Shown here piece by piece: positions 43,911 to 57,773 of a stretch of 64,000 nucleotides of DNA. This stretch comes from Costus lasius (Eukaryota; Streptophyta; Magnoliopsida; Zingiberales; Costaceae). Location: assembly GCA_027563935.2 (NCBI GenBank), contig CM050453.2:69362018-69426017 (forward strand), given 5' to 3'. Below the pieces are notes generated by a model. The model was not told the origin of the DNA. It saw only the letters and a program-made list of their open reading frames with translations, and made no database searches. The translations under genes were made by a program, and so were the position numbers. The number at the start of each line of letters is the position of its first letter. Position 1 is the stretch's first letter.

Positions 43911-46900
43911 GATAGTTCCTTCAAGGAACAAGAAGAAGGGGAAGAAGGGCAAGGCCCCGGTCAAGAATTACAGCAAGGCTCTGAAGCAGAAGGTGAAGCG
44001 GTCCAAGGAATACAGGTGTTTCCACTGTGGCCAGCTGGGTCACTGGAAAAAGGACTGTAAAGCGCTCCAAGGAGATAAGAGGGGAAGCTTTGCTTCTGGC
44101 TCAGGTATATTCGTGACTGAGGTCATGTTTTCTTCTTCTATATCATGGGTGTTGGACACTGCATGTGGAGTTCACATTTGTTCAAATGTACAGGAACTCA
44201 AGAGAAGAAGGCAGGTGGGACAGCATGAGGTGGACCTACGAGTTGGAAACGGGGCACGGGTTGCTGCTGTTGCTGTAGGAGACTATTTCATTTCTTTACC
44301 ATCTGGACTTGTATTGGAACTAGACAATTGTTACTTTGTTCCCAGTATAACTAAAAATATTATCTCCATTCCTGCTCTTGTCAGGAAGGGATTTTCCTTT
44401 GAATGCAATATTTCAAAGTGTATTTTGTCTTTTGATAATATTGTTTATGCAACTGGTTCAATTAACAATGGGTTATACATGTTGGACATGGAATGTTCGA
44501 TACAGCAAATTGATATTAAGAAAGCCAAGTATGCTGATGACAGCACCTTGCTGTGGCATAGTCGTTTAGGCCATATTAACGAGAAACGCATTAAGCGGTT
44601 GCATGATCATGAACTGCTGGGATCATTCTCCTATAAGGAGATTGATACATGCAAAGCTTGTTTGATGGGTAAAATGACGAAGTCACCTTTTCCTCACAAA
44701 GGTCAAAGGGCTTCAGGTTTACTTGACCTTATACATAGTGATGTGTGTGGGCCATTTGGTAAACATGCCAGAGGTGGCTATCAGTACTTCATTACCTTTA
44801 CTGATGATTTCAGTAGATACGGGTATGTCTATCTGATGAGACATAAGAGTGAATCTTTTGACAAGTTCAAAGAGTTCAAGAATGAAGTACAGAATCAGCT
44901 AGGCCGAAATATCAAGGCACTTCGCTCAGATCGAGGTGGTGAATACCTAAGTCATACGTTTACTGACTATCTGAAGGAGTGTGGGATCATCTCACAGCTC
45001 ACTCCGCCAGGAACACCGCAATGGAATGGTGTGTCCGAGAGGAGAAATAGAACGCTACTTGATATGGTTCGTTCTATGATGAGTCAGGCTACTCTTCCAT
45101 ACTCCTTTTGGGGTTTTGCGCTGGAAACAGCTGCAAAGGTACTAAACCGAGTGCCATCCAAGGCAGTTTCAAAGACGCCATATGAGTTATGGTATGGGAA
45201 ACAGCCGAGCTTGACATTTATCAGGATCTGGGGCTGCGAGGCTTATGTCAAAAAGCTCGCCTCTGGGAAACTAGAGAGCAGATCTGACAAATGTATCTTT
45301 GTCGGTTACCCTAAGGAAACTAAGGGTTATTATTTCTACGATCCCAAGGAGAACAAGGTTTTTGTTGCTCGGACGGCCATATTTCTTGAGAAGGAGTTTC
45401 TTCTGCAAGAGGCCAGTGGGAGAGAAATAAAGCTGGATGAGAATCCAGAAGAAGGACAAAGTGACCAAGCACAGTTGGATGAGCCTGAGCCGGTAGAACA
45501 GGTTATTGAACAACCTGAGGCTCAGATATCACGGGAACCGCGAAGATCGGGTAGGATCCGTCGACAGCCTGAGCGCTATGACGGAGTCTACATCATTGAT
45601 AATGATGAACCCCTCACTTATGTGGATGCGGTCAGTGGACCGGAGTCAGCAAGATGGCTTGAGGCTATGCGCGCCGAGATGGGCTCCATGTCAGATAACC
45701 AAGTCTGGAATTTGGTTGATCCGCCTTCGGGAGTTATCCCTATAGGCTGTAAATGGATCTTCAAGAAGAAGATTGACATGGATGGTAACGTGGTTACCTA
45801 TAAAGGCAGGCTAGTTGCGAAAGGTTTCAAACAAATCTACGGGATAGATTATGATGAAACTTTCTCACCTGTAGCCATGTTTAAGTCTATTCGTATTCTT
45901 TTCGCGATAGCTGCATATTATGATTATGAGATTTGGCAGATGGATGTGAAAACAGCTTTCCTTAATGGAAATCTGGATGAGGATGTGTACATGACACAAC
46001 CAGAGGGTTTCACTAATCCATCAGATCGTCATAAGATATGCAAGTTAAAGAAGTCCATTTATGGACTTAAACAAGCATCGAGAAGCTGGAATATTCGTTT
46101 TGATGAATCAGTCACTGAATTTGGTTTCATCAAGAACGAGGATGACCCGTGTGTATATAAGAGGTTTAGTGGGAGCGTGATTACTTTCCTAGTCCTCTAC
46201 GTCGATGACATCTTGATCATTGGAAATGACATTCCTGAAATGCATGCTGTTAAAGCATGGCTGAGGAAGTGTTTCCAGATGAAAGATTTAGGAGAAGCAG
46301 CCTATGTGTTAGGTGTGAAGATCTACAGGGATAGATCTAAGAGGCTTCTCGGGCTGTGCCAGAGTACTTACATCGATAAGGTCCTGGAGAGATTTCATTT
46401 AGAGAATTCTAAACGTGGATATCTTCCAGTCAGACATGGTCTGAATCTTTCGAAGAGTCAGTGTCCACAAACACAGACTGAGAAAGATGAAATGGACAAT
46501 ACGCCTTATGCTTCGGCTATTGGTTCCATTATGTATGCGATGTTGTGTACTCGCCCAGACGTCGCTTACGGGTTAAGCGTAACCAGTCGTTACCAGAGTA
46601 ATCCAGGTATGGCGCACTGGATTGCAGTCAAGAACATCTTAAAATATCTGCGGAGGACCAAAGATATGTTCTTGATATATGGTGGTCAGGAAGAACTCAG
46701 TATTGAAGGATATACTGACGCTTCGTTCCAGTCTGACCAGGATGATTTCCGATCGCAATCAGGCTATGTTTTTAGCTTGAATGGAGGAGCAGTGGTGTGG
46801 AAAAGTTTCAAACAGTCAACTGTTGCTGATTCCACAACAGAAGCCGAGTATGTTGCAGCCTCGGAAGCATCCAAGGAGGCAGTGTGGATTCGTAAGTTCG

Positions 46901-47181
46901 TGAGAGAACTTGGTGTTGTTCCTTCGAGTGCAGATCCTTTGGTTATCTTTTGTGATAACACTGGAGCAATCGCACAAGCAAAGGAACCACGGTCGCACCA
47001 GAAGTCCAAGCACATACAGAGACGGTTTCATTTGATCAGGGAGATCATAGATCGTGGCGAGATCAAAGTATGCAAGGTTCATACAGATGACAATCTGGCA
47101 GACCCGCTTACCAAGCCTCTGGCGCAGCAGAAGCATGAGAAGCACTGTAATAATATGGGTTTGAGATTTCTCAACCATTAG
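43911..47181 (+). pseudogene. gag-pol: COP-B gag-pol, remainder after COP-F
   Basis: After the GATAG duplication the COP-B frame continues from the basic linker of Gag (PSRNKKKGKKGK) through CCHC, the LDTACG protease, integrase, RT and RNase H to TAG at 47179-47181, with no stop or frameshift. It is scored a pseudogene only because COP-F separates it from its start. Substitutions against COP-C include GKHARGG for SKHARGG and AEMGSMS for AEMDSMS; catalytic residues are kept. An internal start could express a protein from near 43993, but there is no evidence for that. Confidence 0.93.
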
Positions 47182-47201
47182 ATTAAGTGCAAGTGGGAGA
47201 T

Positions 47202-48846
47202 TGTTGGGGTATGCCCTTAAGGCTAATGTTTGAGGCCATGGGAATGTATCTGTATCATGTAATAAACTGTTATGTTTATAAAGGCATGGTTATTATTCGG
47301 TTGTTTACATTGTCTGCTGCAATATATGTTCTTCTGAATAATGTCTCAAAGCTGTTCAGCTGGGCTGACATGCTATTATGTCCTTAGTCGATGTATCTTG
47401 GTGAACATGAGACAGCCTTGATATGGTTAAGACTAATATGTGTTCTAATCTTATAGGATGCTTCGAGCATGGAATAAGATGTAGACTCATGGGTACATTG
47501 GATGTACTGGACAGACCCTACTAGGATGTTCAATTGTTTGTCACAATGTGAATGTTCCTTGATTAAGACAAGTGGCACATTTCCTCTGACTTGAGATCAC
47601 TTGTGTTTTCTAAATGATGATTGTCATTGTTTTGAGATGGTTCAATATCATTTGAAACATAATGATTATAGACTATCTTGGATGGTGAGCTTGAGTCAGG
47701 TTAGAGCACTAGTGATAGACATAGGATTGCCGTCTCCTTGTTGAAGGAGTGTGATGTTCTAAAGGGGCCCCCTGGATGAGATGATTGAGAAAGTGTATGG
47801 CCATACCCAGGTGACAGTGTTCATCTGTTCTAATCATGCTCATCATATTGGAGTTACGAGCTTGACAGGCTTGTCCAATAAGAACATCCAGTGGTAAAGG
47901 AAATATGCATGCCTTGTGAATTGATTCACACTTGTGCTGTTTTTGGGTGTAGTCTTGGAAGACTCTTTCCTTGATATCGGGAGACAGTGATGTGTTGCTA
48001 GATACCCCTCACTGATCGTGATAATGTGAATTATCGTTACCGACGTTTTAAGGAAACCCTCAGGGTCGCACAATTGATGATATGGCTTACTTAAGTCAGA
48101 TCGTGTGGACTGAATTGTTCAGGTTCAGTTTAAAGGGATTTAATCTCTGATTGTAAGTGAGATCTAGTCTGATCATGTTTGATTGATTAGGGCTTGAGAT
48201 CGGTAAGCTTCGATCGAGAGAATGGATGCTAGATCGGTCAGATCAGGAGCATCAAAGAGATCAACGGTTAGATCTGGAACCTTAGGGTTTTAATGTGATC
48301 TAGGCCATGTCGATTGGTTTATTTGGTTATTGAACCAAAATTAAATTGAACCAAAATGGTTCAAGACTAGGCGACAAGTTCACTTAGCGTGAACATGTTG
48401 GGCGGTGAGTGGTGCTATTTTTAGCAACCATGACTCTCACGTTCGAATAGAGAGGGTTCTCTATTCTCGCCTCTTGAACGCATATTCCTCTCGTTCTTTT
48501 GGGTGACGGCGCCTTGGAGCTTGAGGATAATTCGGCAAAGAGAAAAGATCTCCTTCCCTTTCCATTTCGATCAAAGACTTCTTTGGATCTTGCTAGCACA
48601 AGAATCGCAAAGAGGAGTAGGCGACATCAACTGTGTGCGTCACCTCTGGAGAAGATCTGCTTTGATCTTTGCTTCCTAGACGCCATCTTGAAATGGCTAT
48701 GGTATGAGTTTTATCTCTTCTATGCAATCGAATTTTTATGGTTGATCATATCACATGAAGCCGATCCATGAAACCCTAATCCGCTGCCTAAATGTTTATA
48801 ATGCGCCATGCTGGGTTTCGCCCCCCTCTAGAAAGGGGTTCTCACA
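47202..48846 (+). repeat. COP-B 3' LTR (1645 bp)
   Basis: It is preceded by AAGTGGGAGAT and followed by CTTTT. It appears identical to 10846-12490. Because COP-C, GYP2 and COP-F all inserted into COP-B later, this identity limits the age of the whole inner stack. Confidence 0.95.
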
Positions 48847-49957
48847 CTTTTAATGTGTGCTGTGCTGGGGCCTGCGTGCCTGGATTAAAATTGTAAATTA
48901 ATATTATTGTGATCTGCGAATCACATTTTAATTAATTTATTGTGTAATTGACCTGCGTGTCAATCTTGTCTAGATAGATTAAATTATAATTTTAATCAGA
49001 CAAGAGCACAGAGCACACATGGCATTGGCGCATGCAGTAGTGGCTTGACCAAGTGGGAGGTCTAGGGTTCGACCCTATGACAGGCGCATCTACCTGTTGG
49101 GCGCACCTGAGCTGCAGAGGGCGCTTGGGCCCTGGTCTGGGCCAGATGAGATGCAAAAGACCCATGGAGAGCTCAAGTGAAGACTTAAGTTAAAATTAAG
49201 GTCTTACTTAGGGTTAATGGGCTTTTACCACATAAGATCATCATGCTTTCTTTTATTGTTTAAATAATTAGAATTGCATGATTTATTTATCTTCTGCTAT
49301 CACCATAGGGTTTGCATGATAGTTAAGAAGATAAAAGACCGTTAAAATCCAACGCTAAAATATCAAGCTCGATAGCCTTCTGATGCGAAACCTCACTGTT
49401 CTGACTATCGTTGGAGCCGTGTTGTACCCACTCAGTGGGCACGTCCATCTATCTTCAGACGGTGTGTGATTTCACCTACGTGTTACAGAGAAGGGATTTA
49501 TCGCTTCTCGTTGCTCAGCATAGCACGTGGTGGTCCAGGGAGTAGGTCAGGTCAGCTTGACCATCTAGGCTACATATGGGGCATATGATAGCTATATGGA
49601 GGTAGCCATCTGTGGGATCAGAGTCTGTGTTGTACCAACTCAGTTGGCACAGTCTGCTGGATTGCCCAGATGAAGGGGAATCGCACGGGTTGGCGATTGG
49701 CAGGGACTGCCTACCAGAAATTAGTGCTTGTACTCTCTGTGCATCTTATCTCTCCTGAGCGGGACGCGGAGACCAAGTATGAAATCTGGATCCCATCTCA
49801 CTAAAAGAGTGATTACTCTTTCGGACTGTTTTAATGGATTTTTCAGTCAGATAAAATAGTGAGAAAAGAATCATTCTTAAGTCCTGGATTGATTCTAAAC
49901 ATTGATACTGACCTTGCTGTTCTTGCATTGTTGTAGATTCCTGCAGCAACGAACACC
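48847..49957 (+). promoter_or_regulatory. COP-A leader, second part: hairpins and splice acceptor
   Basis: It starts with CTTTT (COP-B duplication). Stem-loops are GGC-CTGCGT-GCC (48869-48880), TGTGAT-CTGCGA-ATCACA (48908-48925), ATTGAC-CTGCGT-GTCAAT (48947-48964) and T-arm-like (49059-49081). The third stem differs from the other copies by a paired change (G:C to T:A), which keeps it closed. TACTGAC and TTGTTGTAG|ATT (49936|49937) precede the gag ATG at 49958; ATT for ATA is synonymous in the proposed extra coding segment. Confidence 0.83.
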
Positions 49958-52170
49958 ATGAGCTTCAATGTGCGATCCCTACTGGAAAGGGAGAAGTTTG
50001 CTGGGCCAAACTTCTCAGACTGGTACGGACACCTTAAGATTGTTCTTAAGGCTGAGAGGAAACTGTATGTCCTCGAGACGGCTATACCGCCTCAACCCGC
50101 TCCGAACGCCGCAAGGGCGGTTCGAGATGCCTATGAAAAGCATGTCAATGATGGCATTGATGTCGCTTGCCTGATGCTAGCGTCTATGATGCCACAGCTG
50201 CAGCGTCAGCATGAGGATATGTCTGCTATAGAAATTATAGCAAACCTCAAGATGCTGTATGCTGCACAGGCGAGGACTGAACGCTATAATTTGACCAAGC
50301 TTTTCTTTCAGAGCAAACTGACTGAAGGGAGTCCAGTGGGAGCTCATGTGCTCAAGATGATTGGGCACAAAGAGGCTCTAGAGAAACTGGGGCATACCAT
50401 CAATCAGGAGCTTGCTGTAGACATTATTCTGCAGTCTCTCCCGGCCTCTTTCGATCCGTTCATTATTAATTTTAATATGAACATGATCGACTGTACACCG
50501 GCAGAGTTGCTGAATATGCTCTTGACTACAGAGGAAACTCTAAAGGGCAAGCCTTCAACCTCTGTCTTGATGTTCCCTTCTAGGAACAAGAAAAAGGGGA
50601 AGAAGGGCAAAGCCCCTGTCAAGAATTACAACAAGGCTCTGAAACAGAAGGTTAAGCGGTCGAAGGAATACAGATGTTTCCACTGTGGCCAGCTGGGTCA
50701 CTGGAAAAAGGACTGTAAAGCGCTCCAAGGAGACAAGAAGGGAAGCATCGCTTCCGGCTCAGGTATTTTCGTGACTGAAGTCATGATATCCTCTTCTTCT
50801 ATTTCATGGGTGTTGGACACTGCATGTGGAGTTCACATTTGTTCAAATGTACAGGAACTCAAGAGAAGAAGATAGGTGGGACAGCATGAGGTGGACCTAC
50901 GAGTTGGAAACGGGGCACGGGTTGCTGCTGTTGCTGTAGGAGAATATTACATCTCATTACCATCTGGTCTTGTATTAGAACTAAACACTTGTTACTTTGT
51001 ACCAAGCATTACTAAAAATATTATCTTCATTCCTGCTCTTGTCAGTAAAGGATTTTCCTTTGAATGCAAGACTTCAAAGTGTTATCTTTCTTATGATAAT
51101 ATTGTTTATGCTACTGGATCAATTAACAATGGGTTATTCATGTTGGACATGGAATGTTCTATACAAAATATTGATAATAAGAAAGCCAAGTATGCTGATG
51201 ACAGCACCTTGCTATGGCATAGTCGTTTAGGCCATATTAACAAGAAGAGCATTAAGCGGTTGCATGATCATGGACTGCTGGGATCATTCTCCTATGAGGA
51301 GATTGATACATGCAAAGATTGTTTATTGGGTAAAATGACGAAGTCTCCTTTTCCTAACAAAGGTCAAAGGGCTTCAGGTTTACTTGACCTTATACACAGT
51401 GATGTGTGTGGGCCATTTAGTAAACATGCCAGAGGTGGCTATTCATACTTCATTACCTTTACTGATGATTTCAGTAGATATGGGTATGTCTATCTAATGA
51501 GACATAAGAGTGAATCTTTTGACAAGTTCAAAGAGTTCAAAAATGAAGTACAAAATCAGTTAGGCCGAAATATCAAGGCACTTCGTTCTGATCGAGGTGG
51601 AGAATACCTAAGTCGAGAGTTCACTGACTATCTGAAGGAGTGTGGGATTATCTCACAGCTCACTCCGCCAGGAACACCGCAATGGAATGGTGTGTCCGAG
51701 AGGAGAAATAGAACCTTACTGGATATGGTACGTTCTATGATGAGTCAGGCTACTCTACCTTACTCCTTTTGGGGTTTTGCACTGGAAACAGCTGCAAAGG
51801 TACTAAACCGAGTGCCATCCAAGGCAGTTTCAAAGACTCCATATGAGTTATGGTATGGGAAACAGCCGAGCTTGACATTTATTAAGATCTGGGGTTGCGA
51901 GGCTTATGTCAAAAAGCTCGCCTCTGGGAAACTAGAGAGCAGATCTGAGAAATGCATCTTTGTCGGTTACCCTAAGGAAACTAAGGGTTATTATTTCTAC
52001 GATCCCAAAGAGAACAAGGTATTTGTTGCTCGGACGGCCATTTTTCTTGAGAAGGAGTTTCTTCTGCAAGAGGCCAGTGGGAGAGAAATAAAGCTGGATG
52101 AGAATCCAGAGGAAGGACAAAGTAGTCAAGCATAGTTGGATGAGCCTGAGCCAGTTGAGCAGGTTATTGA
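49958..52170 (+). pseudogene. gag-pol: COP-A gag-pol, first part, two nonsense codons, cut by COP-D
   Basis: Gag (MSFNVRSLLEREKF..), CCHC and the LDTACG protease are followed by a TAG at 50873-50875, where the other copies have CAG. A neighbouring AGG codon is AGA, so GGCAGG became GATAGG. The frame continues through the integrase to a second TAG at 52133-52135, also at a CAG of other copies, in the linker before RT. Coding stops at ATTGA (52166-52170), the COP-D duplication. The product is not functional. It is the most diverged coding copy of the family here. Confidence 0.92.
52166..52170. repeat. Target-site duplication ATTGA of COP-D
   Basis: It ends the interrupted COP-A coding segment here and recurs at 61270-61274, where coding resumes. 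Other copies read ..GTTATTGAACAACC.. uninterrupted. Confidence 0.94.
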
Positions 52171-53873
52171 TGAAAGTACCCCTTAACCTAAGGGGGGTCC
52201 CCTTCTAGGGGGAGCAAAAACCCTAGACATATGGCGCATAAAACTTTTGCAGCGGAATTAAGGGTTTGAAAGAATCTATTGCATGATATATGATCAACTT
52301 AAGTAAACTTGAATTCATACCATAGCCATATGCGTTGGATGAAAACTTGGAAGGAAAGGCGCAAGCGAGCCTTCTCCTAAGGTGACGCACACAATTGGTG
52401 TCGCCTACTTTCCTTGGTGCTCCTTGTGCTAGCAAGGTTCCAAGAAGCCTTTGTCGAATGGAAGGGAGAAGAGATCGCCTTGCTTGAGTGAGTTTTTCTC
52501 TCTTGTCGTCCTCTCTTCTCTAGCCGAGATGTTGTCTCGTCTAAGCCAAGCGTTGGCGACGAACAAAGAGAAGGGGGGCGTGAAGTGTGGCAATCGTGAG
52601 TCATGGCCACGATTAGTAGAAGTGCTATCCAAAAATAGCATCCACTTCTCAACGTGCGCTCTTGGGTTTACCCAATCGCAAATGCCACATCACTTGAACC
52701 ATGCGCTCAACCAATGAGCCAGTTCACATCGGTTTGGTCCAAGACCAATTAACCCAAGCAATATGGTCTAGATCTTACTTAAACCCTAAGGCTTCAGATC
52801 TAACCGTCAATCTCTTCGATGCTCTTGATCTGACCGATCTGGCATCTATTCTCCCGATCGAAGCTTACCGATCTCAAGCCCTAATCAATCAAACATGATC
52901 AGACCAGATCTCACTCACAATCAGAGATTAAATCCCTTTAAACTGAACTCGAACAATTCAGTCCACACGATCTGACTTAAGTAAGCCATATCATCAAATT
53001 GTGCGACCCTGAGGGTTTCCTTTAAATGTCGGTAACGATAATTCACATTATCACGATCAGTGAGGGGTATCTAGCAACACATCACTGTCTCCCGATATAA
53101 AGGAAAGAGTCTTCCAAGACTACACCCAAACCACAGCACAAGTGTGAATCATTTCACAAAGCATACATATTTCCTTTGCCACTGGATGTTCTTATTGGAC
53201 AAGCCTGTCAAGCTCGTAACTCCAATATGATGAGCATGATCAGAACAGATGAACATAGTCACCTGGGTATGGCCATACACTTTTCTCAATCATCTCATCC
53301 AGGGGGCCCCTTTAGAACATCACACTCCTTAAACAAGGAGACGGCAATCCTATGTCTATCACTAGTGCCCTAACCTGATTCAAGCTCACCATCCAAGATA
53401 GTCTATAATCATTATGTTTCAAATGATATTGAACTACCTCAAAACAATGGCAATCATCATTTAGATAACACAAGTGATCTCAAGTCAGAGGAAATGTGCC
53501 ACTTGTCACATTCAAGGAATATTCACATTGTGACAAACAATTGAACATCCTAGTAGGGTCTGTCCAGTACATCCAATGTACCCATGAGTCTACATCTTAT
53601 TCCATGCTCGAAGCATCCTATAAGATTAGAACACATATTAGTCTTAACAATATCAAGGCTGTCTCATGTTCACCAAGATATATCGACTAAGGACATAATA
53701 GCATGTCAGCCGAGCTGAACAGCTTTGAGACATTATTCAGAAGAACATATATTGCAGCAGACAATGTAGCTAACTGAATAACAACCATGCCTTTATAAAC
53801 ATAACAGTTTATTACATGATACAAATACATTCCCATAGGCCTCAAACATTAGCCTTAAGGGCATACCCCAACA
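52171..53873 (-). repeat. COP-D 3' LTR (1703 bp)
   Basis: It is reverse-oriented: the plus strand starts TGAAAGTACC and ends ACCCCAACA. Next to it the plus-strand ATCTCCCACTT (53874-53884) is the reversed polypurine tract. Confidence 0.95.
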
Positions 53874-53893
53874 ATCTCCCACTTGCACTTAAT

Positions 53894-56800
53894 CTAATGG
53901 TTGAGAAATCTCAAACCCATATTATTACAGTGCTTCTCATGCTTCTGCTGCGCCAGAGGCTTGGTAAGCGGGTCAGCCAGATTGTCATCTGTATGAACCT
54001 TGCATACTTTGATCTCGCCACGATCTATGATCTCCCTGATCAAATGAAACCGTCTCTGTATGTGCTTGGACTTCTGGTGCGACCGTGGTTCCTTTGCTTG
54101 TGCGATTGCTCCAGTGTTATCACAAAAGATAACCAAAGGATCTGCACTCGAAGGAACAACACCAAGTTCTCTCACGAACTTACGAATCCACACTGCCTCC
54201 TTGGATGCTTCCGAGGCTGCAACATACTCGGCTTCTGTTGTGGAATCAGCAACAGTTGACTGTTTGAAACTTTTCCACACCACTGCACCTCCATTCAAGC
54301 TAAAAACATAGCCTGATTGCGATCGGAAATCATCCTGGTCCGACTGGAACGAAGCGTCAGTATATCCTTCAATACTGAGTTCTTCCTGACCACCATATAT
54401 CAAGAACATATCTTTGGTCCTCCGCAGATATTTTAAGATGTTCTTGACTGCAATCCAGTGCGCCATACCTGGATTACTTTGGTAACGACTGGTCACGCTT
54501 AACCCGTAAGCGACGTCTGGGCGAGTACACAACATCGCATACATAATAGAACCAATAGCCGAAGCATAAGGCGTATTGTTCATTTCATCTTTCTCAGTCT
54601 GTGTTTGTGGACACTGACTCTTTGAAAGATTCAGACCATGTCTGACTGGAAGATATCCTTTCTTAGAATTCTCTAAGTGAAATCTCTCCAGGACCTTATC
54701 GATGTAAGTACTCTGGCACAGCCCGAGAAGCCTCTTAGATCTATCCCTGTAGATCTTCACACCTAACACATAGGCTGCTTCTCCTAAATCTTTCATCTGG
54801 AAACATTTCCTCAGCCATGCCTTCACAGCATGCATTTCAGGAATGTCATTTCCAATGATCAAGATGTCATCGACATAGAGGACTAGAAAAGTAATTACGC
54901 TCCCACTAAACCTCTTATATACACACGGGTCATCCTCGTTCTTGATGAAACCAAATTCACTGATTGATTCATCAAAACGAATATTCCAGCTTCTAGATGC
55001 TTGCTTAAGTCCATAAATAGACTTCTTTAACTTGCATATCTTATGACGATCTGCTGGATTAGTGAAACCCTCTGGTTGTGTCATGTACACATCCTCATCC
55101 AGATTTCCATTAAGGAAAGCTGTTTTCACATCCATCTGCCAGATCTCATAATCATAGTATGCAGCTATCGCGAAAAGAATCCGAATAGACTTAAACATGG
55201 CTACAGGTGAGAAAGTTTCATCATAATCTATCCCGTAGATTTGTTTGAAACCTTTCGCAACTAGCCTGCCTTTATAGGTAACCACGTTACCATCCATGTC
55301 AATCTTCTTCTTGAAGATCCATTTACAGCCTATAGGGATAACTCCCGAAGGCGGATCAACCAAATCCCAAACTTGGTTATCTGACATGGAGTCCATCTCG
55401 GCGCGCATAGCTTCAAGCCATCTCGCTGACTCCGGTCCACTGACCGCATCCGCATAAGTGAGGGGTTCATCATTATCAATGATGTAGACTCCGTCATAGC
55501 GCTCAGGCTGTCGACGGATCCTACCCGATCTTCGCGGTTCCCGTGATATCTGAGCCTCAGGTTGTTCAATAACCTGTTCTACCGGCTCAGGCTCATCCAA
55601 CTGTGCTTGATCACTTTGTCCTTCTTCTGGATTCTCATCCAGTTTTATTTCTCTCCCACTGGCCTCTTGCAGAAGAAACTCCTTCTCAAGAAATATGGCC
55701 GTCCGAGCAACAAAAACCTTGTTCTCCTTGGGATCGTAGAAATAATAACCCTTAGTTTCCTTAGGGTAACCGACAAAGATACATTTGTCAGATCTGCTCT
55801 CTAGTTTCCCAGAGGCGAGCTTTTTGACATAAGCCTCGCAGCCCCAGATCCTGATAAATGTCAAGCTCGGCTGTTTCCCATACCATAACTCATATGGAGT
55901 CTTAGAAACTGCCTTGGATGGCACTCGGTTTAGTACCTTTGCAGCTGTTTCCAGCGCAAAACCCCAAAAGGAGTATGGAAGAGTAGCCTGACTCATCATA
56001 GAACGAACCATATCAAGTAACGTTCTATTTCTCCTCTCGGACACACCATTCCATTGCGGTGTTCCTGGCGGAGTGAGCTGTGAGATAATCCCACACTCCT
56101 TCAGATAGTCAGTAAACGTATGACTCAAGTATTCACCACCTCGATCTGAGCGAAGTGCCTTGATATTTCGGCCTAACTGATTCTGTACTTCATTTTTGAA
56201 TTCTTTGAACTTGTCAAAAGATTCACTTTTATGTCTCATCAGATAGACATAGCCATACCTACTGAAATCATCAGTAAAGGTAATGAAGTACTGATAGCCA
56301 CCTCTGGCATGTTTACTAAATGGCCCACACACATCACTGTGTATAAGGTCAAGTAAACCTGAAGCCCTTTGACCTTTGTGAGGAAAAGGTGACTTCGTCA
56401 TTTTACCCATTAAACAAGCTTTGCATGTATCAATCTCCTTATAGGAGAATGATCCCAGCAGTCCATGATCATGCAACCGCTTAATGCGTTTCTCGTTAAT
56501 ATGGCCTAAACGACTATGCCATAGCAAGGTGCTGTCATCAGCATACTTGGCTTTCTTAATATCAATTTGCTGTATCGAACATTCCATGTCCAACATGTAT
56601 AACCCATTGTTAATTGAACCAGTTGCATAAACAATATTATCAAAAGACAAAATACACTTTGAAATATTGCATTCAAAGGAAAATCCCTTCCTGACAAGAG
56701 CAGGAATGGAGATAATATTTTAGTTATACTGGGAACAAAGTAACAATTGTCTAGTTCCAATACAATGCCAGATGGTAAAGAAATGAAGTAGTCTCCTACA

Positions 56801-57773
56801 GCAACAGCAGCAACCCGTGCTCCGTTTCCAACGCGTAGGTCCACCTCATGCTGTCCCACCTGCCTTCTTCTCTTGAGTTCCTGTACATTTGAACAAATGT
56901 GAACTCCACATGCAGTGTCCAACACCCATGATATAGAAGAAGATAACATGACCTCAGTCACGAATATACCTGAGCCAGAAGCGAAGCTTCCCCTCTTATC
57001 TCCTTGGAGCGCTTTACAGTCCTTTTTCCAGTGACCCAGCTGGCCACAGTGGAAACACCTGTATTCCTTGGACCGCTTCACCTTCTGCTTCAGAGCCTTG
57101 CTGTAATTCTTGACCGGGGCCTTGCCCTTCTTCCCCTTCTTCTTGTTCCTTGAAGGAACCATCAAGACAGAGGTCGAAGGCTTACCCTTCAGAGTCTCCT
57201 CAGTGGTCAAGAGCATATTCAGCAGCTCTGCCGGAGTACAATCGATTTTGTTCATATTAAAATTAATAATGAACGCGTCGAATGATGGCGGGAGAGACTG
57301 CAGAATAATGTCCACAGCAAGCTCCTGGTTGATGGTATGCCCCAGTTTCTCTAGAGCCTCCTTGTGCCCAATCATCTTGAGCACGTGAGCTCCCACTGGG
57401 CTCCCTTCAGCCAGTTTGCTCTGAAAGAAGAGCTTAGTCAAATTATAGCGTTCAGTCCTCGCCTGTGCAGCATACAGCATCTTGAGGTTTGCTATAATCT
57501 GTATAGCTGACATATCCTCATGCTGACGCTGCAGCGGTGGTGTCATAGACGCTAGCATCAGGCAAGCGACATCAATGCTATCATTGACGTGCTTTTCATA
57601 GGCTTCCCGAACCGCCCTTGCGGCGTTCGGAGCGGGCTGCGGCGGTATCGCCGTCTCGAGGACATACAGTTTCTCTCTGCCTTAAGAACGATCTTAAGGT
57701 GTCCAAACCAGTCAGAGAAGTTCGGCCCAGCAAACTTCTCTCTTTCTAGTAGGGATCGCACATTGAAGTTCAT
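53894..57773 (-). pseudogene. gag-pol: COP-D gag-pol with two one-base deletions
   Basis: It has the same domain set as COP-C. Two frameshifts are visible by comparison. The first, near 57670-57675, is in gag: AGAGAAAC where others have AGAGGAAAC, about 34 codons in. The second, near 56716-56721, is between protease and integrase: four A where others have five. After the second deletion the frame is open from before 56650 to the stop at 53894, covering the integrase zinc finger and core, RT (YVDDILII) and RNase H. Both deletions are in short runs of one base. Gag would be truncated early, so this copy is not autonomous. Confidence 0.92.

Larger units (their letters stand above)
10846..48846 (+). 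mobile_element. COP-B: complete Ty1/copia element inside the COP-A leader, hosting COP-C and COP-F
   Basis: It is flanked by CTTTT at 10841-10845 and 48847-48851. Own parts are LTR 10846-12490, leader 12491-12730 and 32580-34163, gag 34164-34779, gag-pol 43916-47181 and LTR 47202-48846. Both LTRs are 1645 bp and I found no difference on line-by-line comparison. COP-C is inserted in the leader (AAACC) and COP-F in gag (GATAG). The two coding parts total 3882 nt, the same as the intact COP-C frame, so only the COP-F insertion interrupts it. Confidence 0.95.

Noticed and set aside
10846..48846. Segmental duplication of host DNA explaining the repeated blocks
   Set aside because: Every repeat boundary coincides with an LTR end and a 5-bp target duplication, so transposition explains all of them.
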